A stretch of 64,000 nt of DNA. Source: JAAZPT01 sp964544955. Lineage in GTDB: Bacteria; Bacillota; Clostridia; Christensenellales; Aristaeellaceae. The notes below the pieces were generated by a model. That model was not told the origin of the DNA. It searched no databases and saw nothing but the letters and a program-made list of their open reading frames with translations. Location: assembly GCA_964544955.1 (NCBI GenBank), contig CAZJEB010000002.1, positions 62,001-126,000 on the forward strand, read 5' to 3'. How positions within the stretch are numbered: the first letter of the stretch is position 1; the number at the start of each line of letters is the position of its first letter. The translations under genes and the position numbers were made by a program. Positions 59,627-64,000 of this stretch are shown here, piece by piece.

Positions 59627-60622
59627 ATTAAAAAAATTATATTGTTTATATTAATATTTTGTTTAAGTACATCTATTGCCCTTGCCGATGATGCTATTAT
59701 TGGTGTGCATATTTACCGCTTTGACGATACTTTTATTGCGGGCGTTAGGGATATTATAAAGGCTAATGGTGATGCCTTGGGCGATTGTACAATTATTGCT
59801 GGTGATGGAAAGGGCTCCCAACCCACACAAAACGACCTTATTATTAATAGCTGTGTACAAGGGGCAAAAGCCCAAGCAATAAATATTGTTGATGTTACCG
59901 CAGCGCCCATTGTGCTTCAAAAATTAAAAAACCTTGGTATACCCGCTGTATTTTTTAACCGTGAGCCCGATGTTGTTGATATGCCTCAAGATGGTTGGTA
60001 TTATGTTGGCGCTAGGGCGGAGGATTCGGGTATGCTATGCGGTGGTATGCTTGCCGATTATTTTGAAAAAAATCCCACGGCGGATCTTAACCGTGATGGA
60101 ATAATACAATATGTTATGCTTATGGGCGAACTTGGGCACCAAGATACTATTTACCGCAGCGAGTATTCACCCAAGGCCTTGCAACAAAGGGGTTTCCGCA
60201 TAGAGCTTGTGGCGGAGGATACTGCAAATTGGCAAAGGGTACAGGCTCAGGAAAAAATGAGCGCATGGCTAAGCTCCTATAATAATATAGAGTCTGTTAT
60301 TTGTAATAATGATGATATGGCCCTTGGGGCAATAGATGCCCTTAAAGCTGCGGGCTACTTTACCGAGGGCAGGTATATACCCGTTGTTGGTGTTGATGCT
60401 ACTGGCCCTGCCATAGAGGCATTAAAGGAAGGCACATTGCTTGGCACAGTGCTAAACGATGCGGAAAACATAGGCAAGGCAACGTTAAAACTTAGCTATC
60501 TTTTGGCTAAGGGTGCTGAAATAAATCAAAATAACTTTGAGTATACTATAAGCGATGGGCGTTATGTTTGGATACCTTACCAAAAGGTAACAAAGGATAA
60601 TTATTCACAATTTGAACGATAA
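59627..60622 (+). CDS. MglB-like galactose/glucose-binding protein, possible ATT start
   Basis: About 332 residues. The signal peptide needs the Lys pair of (I)KKIILFILIFCLSTSIALA, which begins at an ATT (59627) five bases after AGGGGTG; TTG 59642 would remove the Lys residues. No lipobox. MglB marks: GVHIYRFDDTFI, VFFNREP, YYVGARAEDSG, the calcium loop DLNRDGIIQ, NNDDMALGAIDALKAAG, GVDATGPAIEALKEGTLLGTVLNDAENIGKA. No mglA or mglC follows, so it may serve the YesM sensor or a transporter elsewhere. Confidence 0.87.
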   Translation: MKKIILFILIFCLSTSIALADDAIIGVHIYRFDDTFIAGVRDIIKANGDALGDCTIIAGDGKGSQPTQNDLIINSCVQGAKAQAINIVDVTAAPIVLQKLKNLGIPAVFFNREPDVVDMPQDGWYYVGARAEDSGMLCGGMLADYFEKNPTADLNRDGIIQYVMLMGELGHQDTIYRSEYSPKALQQRGFRIELVAEDTANWQRVQAQEKMSAWLSSYNNIESVICNNDDMALGAIDALKAAGYFTEGRYIPVVGVDATGPAIEALKEGTLLGTVLNDAENIGKATLKLSYLLAKGAEINQNNFEYTISDGRYVWIPYQKVTKDNYSQFER

Positions 60623-60637
60623 TTTTATATATTTATA

Positions 60638-60666
60638 TTGTTTAATATTAAAAAATGTAGCATAAT
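60638..60666 (+). promoter_or_regulatory. promoter of the DUF362 ferredoxin gene
   Basis: TTGTTT-17 bp-CATAAT, 53 bp before the chosen ATG. Confidence 0.5.
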
Positions 60667-60719
60667 AAATTCAGCCTTATAAGCTATTTTATAAAGGTTT
60701 TAATTTGGAGGGAAATAAA

Positions 60720-61838
60720 ATGACAAAGTCAAAAGTATATTTTACAGATATGCATACCCATGATGGGTATAGCTTGCTAAATAAGTTGGAAAAACTTATA
60801 ACTAAGGCCGGTATAGGGGATATCGACTTTAAAAAAAGGTTTGCAGCTATAAAAATTCACTTTGGTGAGCCAGGTAACCTTTCACACCTAAGGTCTAACT
60901 TTGCTAGGGTGGTTGTGGATAAGGTTAAAAGCCTTGGTGGCATACCCTTTTTAAGCGATTGTAATACTCTATATACTGGTAGGCGTAAAAATGCTGTTGA
61001 GCATATGGAATCCGCTGCGGAAAACGGTTTTAACCTATATACCTGCGGTTGCCCAATAATAATAGGTGATGGCCTAAAGGGTACTGATGATGTGGAAGTG
61101 CCCGTTGAAGGTGGCCAATACTTTAAAACTGCCCGTATAGGCAGGGCTATTATGGATGCGGATATATTTATATCCTTAGCCCACTTTAAAGGCCATGAGG
61201 CTACAGGTTTTGGTGGTACATTAAAAAACATAGGCATGGGTTGTGGCTCAAGGGCAGGCAAAATGGCTATGCATAATGATGGAAAACCCACAGTAAACCA
61301 AGATAATTGCGTTAATTGCAAAAAATGCGCAAAGGAATGTGCCCATGGAGCAATAAGCTTTGATACGGGCAAAGCCTACATAAACCACGATTATTGCGTG
61401 GGCTGTGGTAGGTGTATAGGGGCTTGTAATTTTGATGCCATATATAACTCATCCGAGGGTGCATTTGATGTACTAAATTGCAAAATTGCAGAGTATACAA
61501 AGGCCGTTGTGGATAAACGCCCCTGTTTCTATATTAATATTGTAAATAATGTTTCACCCTTCTGTGATTGCCATGGTGAAAACGACTTGGCTATTATACC
61601 TGATGTGGGTATGTTTGCCTCCTTTGACCCTGTTGCCCTTGATGTGGCCTGTGCCGATGCTTGCAATAATATGCCCGTAATAGAGGGCAGTAGGCTATCA
61701 CAACAGTTGGCAGAACATGGTAATGTGGGCGATCACTTCCATAACTGCTTCCACGAAACTAATTGGCGCAGCGCTGTGGACCATGCCGAAAAATTAGGCT
61801 TAGGTAATCAAGACTATGAGCTTGTTACCATAAAATAA
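60720..61838 (+). CDS. DUF362 protein with two [4Fe-4S] ferredoxin motifs
   Basis: 372 residues from ATG 60720; the TTG 60705 overlaps the GGAGGG ribosome site. DUF362 segments: KIHFGEPGNLSHLR, GIPFLSDCNTLYTGRRKNA, ISLAHFKGHEATGFGGTLKNIGMGCGSRAGK. Two ferredoxin clusters are inserted at about 198-250: CVNCKKCAKECAHG and CVGCGRCIGACNFDA. Cytoplasmic iron-sulfur protein of unknown reaction, common in anaerobes. Confidence 0.9.
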   Translation: MTKSKVYFTDMHTHDGYSLLNKLEKLITKAGIGDIDFKKRFAAIKIHFGEPGNLSHLRSNFARVVVDKVKSLGGIPFLSDCNTLYTGRRKNAVEHMESAAENGFNLYTCGCPIIIGDGLKGTDDVEVPVEGGQYFKTARIGRAIMDADIFISLAHFKGHEATGFGGTLKNIGMGCGSRAGKMAMHNDGKPTVNQDNCVNCKKCAKECAHGAISFDTGKAYINHDYCVGCGRCIGACNFDAIYNSSEGAFDVLNCKIAEYTKAVVDKRPCFYINIVNNVSPFCDCHGENDLAIIPDVGMFASFDPVALDVACADACNNMPVIEGSRLSQQLAEHGNVGDHFHNCFHETNWRSAVDHAEKLGLGNQDYELVTIK

Positions 61839-61853
61839 AACTTGGATTCCCTA

Positions 61854-61885
61854 GGTTCCTAATACAGGTTCCTAATACAGGTTCC
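61854..61885 (+). repeat. short tandem 13-bp repeat
   Basis: GGTTCCTAATACA twice in a row (61854-61866, 61867-61879) plus a partial third GGTTCC, in the gap before the MFS gene. Confidence 0.8.
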
Positions 61886-61913
61886 CGCAAGAGAGTCCCA
61901 TTAAGGAGAACTT

Positions 61914-63173
61914 ATGAAAAAAACCCTATGGACTAAAAACTTTAAGTTAATTACAGCAACATCAATACTAAACGCCATTGGTGGCGAGGCAATAATGTTC
62001 CCTTTAAGCCTTGTGGTATTTGAGGAAACTCAATCCACATTGCTTTCATCTATATTACTAATAAGTGGCTTTTTGCCAGATATACTTTTATCTATGTTCG
62101 TTGCCCCCTTTGTTGATAAGGGTAATAAAAAACGTTGGGTTATAGCTTTGGATACATGCTTTGCTCTTTTATATGTTATTATGGGCGTATGGATTAGCAA
62201 AAACGAATTTAACTTTGGTGCTTATTTAATATTTTCATTAATAATAGCTACCCTTTCTGTGTTTTACCAATTAAATATGGGCAGTTGGTTTCCAGACCTT
62301 ATTCCTAAAGGCTTTGAGCAAAAGGGCTATGCGGTTTCCAACACAATATACCCGGTTATTTCCATGATAATGGCACCAGTAGCTGCATTTTTGTATAAGT
62401 CCGTTGGCTTATCAAACTTATTTTTCTTTACCGCGGGCCTTATGTCTATAGGCATAGTTCTTCAAAGCTTTATGACCTATGAGCATATTACCAAGGAAAA
62501 AATTGGTAGCATTAAAAATTACTTTAATGATATTAAAGAGGGTATACTGTATTTTAAAAATGAAAAGGGTATACGCAATATTTATTTATATGTGTCTATA
62601 ACAAATGGTACAGGCTTTGGTAATGATCTACTTGTGCAAGCCTATTTTCAAACTGCAAGCTATTTAAACGTTGTTATGTTAGGTGTTTTAAAAACTGCGG
62701 AAATGATAGGCAGATCCTTAGGTGGGTTTTTCCAATACAAGTTTGAGGTGCCTGTAAAAAAACGTTTTGGCTTTACAAAGTTTGTTTATACCTTTTATGA
62801 AACCATTAACGTTGTACTGCTATATTTACCTTACCCCCTTATGCTAGTTGGTAAGTTTGCTTGTGGGGCATTGGGCATGAATAGTGGAAATATACGCGAG
62901 GTGGCTGTACAAAGCTATTTGCCACCAACAATACGTGCCCGTGTTAGGGCAGTAATGAATGTACTACTTTGTATTGGCCTGTTTTTTTTCCAATTATTTG
63001 CTGGCTTTTTAGGTGAGTATATGGATTATAGGCATGCAATTATTCTACTTGGCGTTATTACCTACATAGCAATATACTTCCTTATTGTTCGCCCTGGCGA
63101 AGTTAACCGCAAAATATACGAAAGCGTTCGTGTAGATGATAGCGAAACAGAAGAAACTGTAGAAGCAAATTAG
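61914..63173 (+). CDS. MFS transporter
   Basis: 419 residues with about 12 hydrophobic helices. Opening LWTKNFKLITATSILNAIGGEAIMFPLSLVVFE and the loop FVDKGNKKRWVIALD (MFS motif A-like, basic) match the MFS_3/macrolide-exporter-like group; NLF and GNIREVAVQSYLPPTIRARVRAVMNV in the second half. Substrate unknown; drug or metabolite efflux is the usual role. Start has AAGGAGA upstream. Confidence 0.87.
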   Translation: MKKTLWTKNFKLITATSILNAIGGEAIMFPLSLVVFEETQSTLLSSILLISGFLPDILLSMFVAPFVDKGNKKRWVIALDTCFALLYVIMGVWISKNEFNFGAYLIFSLIIATLSVFYQLNMGSWFPDLIPKGFEQKGYAVSNTIYPVISMIMAPVAAFLYKSVGLSNLFFFTAGLMSIGIVLQSFMTYEHITKEKIGSIKNYFNDIKEGILYFKNEKGIRNIYLYVSITNGTGFGNDLLVQAYFQTASYLNVVMLGVLKTAEMIGRSLGGFFQYKFEVPVKKRFGFTKFVYTFYETINVVLLYLPYPLMLVGKFACGALGMNSGNIREVAVQSYLPPTIRARVRAVMNVLLCIGLFFFQLFAGFLGEYMDYRHAIILLGVITYIAIYFLIVRPGEVNRKIYESVRVDDSETEETVEAN

Positions 63174-63217
63174 TACAATATAATTTAATACAGCAAATTT
63201 ATAAAACCATAAGCCAA

Positions 63218-63241
63218 AGGGGCTATGGAAACATAGCCCCT
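63218..63241 (+). terminator. GNRA-capped hairpin after the MFS gene
   Basis: AGGGGCTATG-GAAA-CATAGCCCCT, perfect 10-bp stem; U-tract absent, so terminator function is uncertain. Confidence 0.45.
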
Positions 63242-63305
63242 AAACAGCTAATATTAGCCCAAAAAGAATTTATTTAAAATAAATTATAAAACTTGTAAAA
63301 AATGT

Positions 63306-63334
63306 TTGACAACAAAATTTATTTGTGTTATATT
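63306..63334 (+). promoter_or_regulatory. promoter of the tRNA genes
   Basis: TTGACA-17 bp-TATATT, 27 bp before the first tRNA. Confidence 0.8.
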
Positions 63335-63360
63335 AGATAAGTGCTTTTAAAGCATATCGT

Positions 63361-63436
<76 letters not shown>

Positions 63437-63443
63437 TTTTTTT

Positions 63444-63520
63444 GGCGGCGTAGCTCAGTTGGCTAGAGCATTCGGTTCATACCCGGAGTGTCGTAGGTTC
63501 GAGTCCCACCGCCGCTACCA
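63444..63520 (+). tRNA. elongator tRNA-Met (CAT)
   Basis: GGCGGCG acceptor pairs with CGCCGCT (G1-U72 wobble), D-arm GCTC/GAGC, anticodon loop TTCATAC, T-loop TTCGAGT, CCA encoded. The T-stem GTAGG/CCCAC has one A-C mismatch. Seven bases after the initiator tRNA, so one transcript. A lysidine-modified tRNA-Ile is a less likely alternative. Confidence 0.88.
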
Positions 63521-63588
63521 TCCAAACAGCAGATATGTTTGGTGATACTGAGGGCGGAAGCTAATAAGCGGTCGTTCTCTTTTTTATT

Positions 63589-63609
63589 TGCTGTATAACA
63601 GCATTTTTT
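63589..63609 (+). terminator. terminator in repeat copy 1
   Basis: TGCTGT-ATA-ACAGCA followed by six T. The TGCTGT arm can instead pair with ACAGCAGA at 63526-63533. Confidence 0.65.
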
Positions 63610-63687
63610 ATTGCAAAAAATATAATAAACAGCAGCTATGCTTGGCGACACTAATATCATAAGCTAATAAGCGGTTGAATTTTTATT

Positions 63688-63708
63688 TGCTGTATAACAG
63701 CATTTTTT
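63688..63708 (+). terminator. terminator in repeat copy 2
   Basis: Second exact copy of the TGCTGT-ATA-ACAGCA-TTTTTT element, giving tandem termination behind the tRNA pair. Confidence 0.65.
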
Positions 63709-63750
63709 ATTGCAAAAAATAATATTTAACTTTAATGATAAGGCTAAAAA

Positions 63751-64000
63751 TTATAATATATAGTGCCTACTAAAGTACTTTGGTGATCTTTCCTCAACAA
63801 ACATCATCAAAAAGGCTATAAATAGCAAAGCGCAACAAACTAATATGGCATTTGTGTTTAAAAATTTAATAATAAAATTGCCTAATATTGCCCCTATAAT
63901 AAAAAAGAATATTACACAAAAGTATAACAAGCCTGCTTTTAAATGATCCTTATTTTTGGTGTGGGTGTAAGCAAACAGTTTTTCTGTGCCACTTCTTAAA
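63751..64000 (-). CDS. DUF1275 (YoaK-like) membrane protein, C-terminal part
   Basis: Minus-strand frame open from the window edge to TAA at 63751-63753, about 82 residues visible. LRSGTEKLF is followed by a hydrophobic stretch VIFFIIGAILGNFI and a second helix ILVCCALLFIAFLMMFVE. The pattern matches the C-terminus of DUF1275/YoaK proteins, which have about six helices. The 5' part lies outside the window, so the family call is moderate. Confidence 0.6.
   Translation of the reverse strand, partial: LRSGTEKLFAYTHTKNKDHLKAGLLYFCVIFFFIIGAILGNFIIKFLNTNAILVCCALLFIAFLMMFVEERSPKYFSRHYIL

Larger units (their letters stand above)
63524..63723 (+). repeat. tandem 103-bp repeat with embedded terminators
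   Basis: Copy 1 from 63524, copy 2 from 63627. Both begin AAACAGCAG, share AAGCTAATAAGCGGT and end in TATTTGCTGTATAACAGCATTTTTTATTGC. The middle section (about 63543-63557 versus 63646-63660) has diverged. No coding frame is supported. Confidence 0.75.

Noticed and set aside
61854..61885. 13-bp tandem repeat as a CRISPR-like or regulatory array
   Set aside because: Only two full units with no spacers; most likely slippage, recorded as a simple repeat.
63463..63660. Minus-strand frame ending in a GSGGGTRTYD-type peptide
   Set aside because: Antisense of the tRNA-Met gene; this peptide is a familiar artefact of translating tRNA genes backwards.

Overview
The window looks like chromosome of an AT-rich Bacillota, most likely an anaerobic member of the Clostridia. 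The grounds are strong AGGAGG ribosome sites, YesN/YesM and BceRS-type regulators, a NfeD/flotillin pair, GguAB-type xylose import and flavin-based extracellular redox proteins. No phage, transposase or CRISPR array was seen. The exact taxon cannot be fixed by reading. The secreted solute-binding proteins carry signal peptidase I type leaders without a lipobox cysteine, which is odd for a monoderm and leaves open a diderm or atypical envelope.

Layout. 0-6.3 kb (minus strand): a peptide-resistance module (BceR/BceS-like two-component system, BceA/BceB-like ABC transporter) with a Bce-type operator and an unlisted 24-codon membrane-peptide gene, preceded by a low-Mr tyrosine phosphatase and an N-acyl-D-amino-acid deacylase. 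6.4-7.7 kb: a membrane methyltransferase and a DUF5131 protein, convergent. 7.8-16.3 kb: a visibly more AT-rich D-allose-type operon (DeoR regulator, SIS-domain isomerase, two ROK kinases, ribose-class ABC importer, AlsE-like epimerase, cupin glucose-6-phosphate isomerase) under a promoter framed by a perfect 13-bp inverted repeat. 16.4-22.7 kb: housekeeping and accessory enzymes, including an ACT/metallo-beta-lactamase fusion and an amidotransferase/glycosyltransferase mini-locus.

23-31.7 kb: an FbpABC/AfuABC-class ABC importer followed by a HAD phosphatase and a GlpA/GlpB/DUF1667-like redox trio; together they suggest uptake and oxidation of a small organophosphate. 31.8-34.7 kb: AzlCD, a membrane metalloprotease-like protein and pyrophosphatase. 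34.8-40.9 kb: two secreted proteins with FMN-attachment motifs (one fused to rhodanese, one to a fumarate-reductase-like FAD domain), glycerate kinase and a secreted MsrA-MsrB fusion.

41.1-49.1 kb: a complete xylose operon (xylFGH, ROK-type xylR, xylA, xylB) whose binding-protein gene carries a one-base frameshift near 41,245. 49.2-54.6 kb: NfeD, flotillin, a TM/EG-rich protein, a secreted alpha/beta hydrolase, MGMT and a CoA-disulfide-reductase/rhodanese fusion. 54.6-55.0 kb: a non-coding tandem 93-bp repeat rich in GCGAAGC hairpins. 55.3-60.6 kb: a YesN/YesM two-component system with two orphan sugar-binding proteins and no transporter. 60.7-64 kb: a DUF362 ferredoxin, an MFS transporter, tRNA-fMet and tRNA-Met, a second tandem repeat (103 bp) carrying terminators, and the 3' end of a DUF1275 gene.
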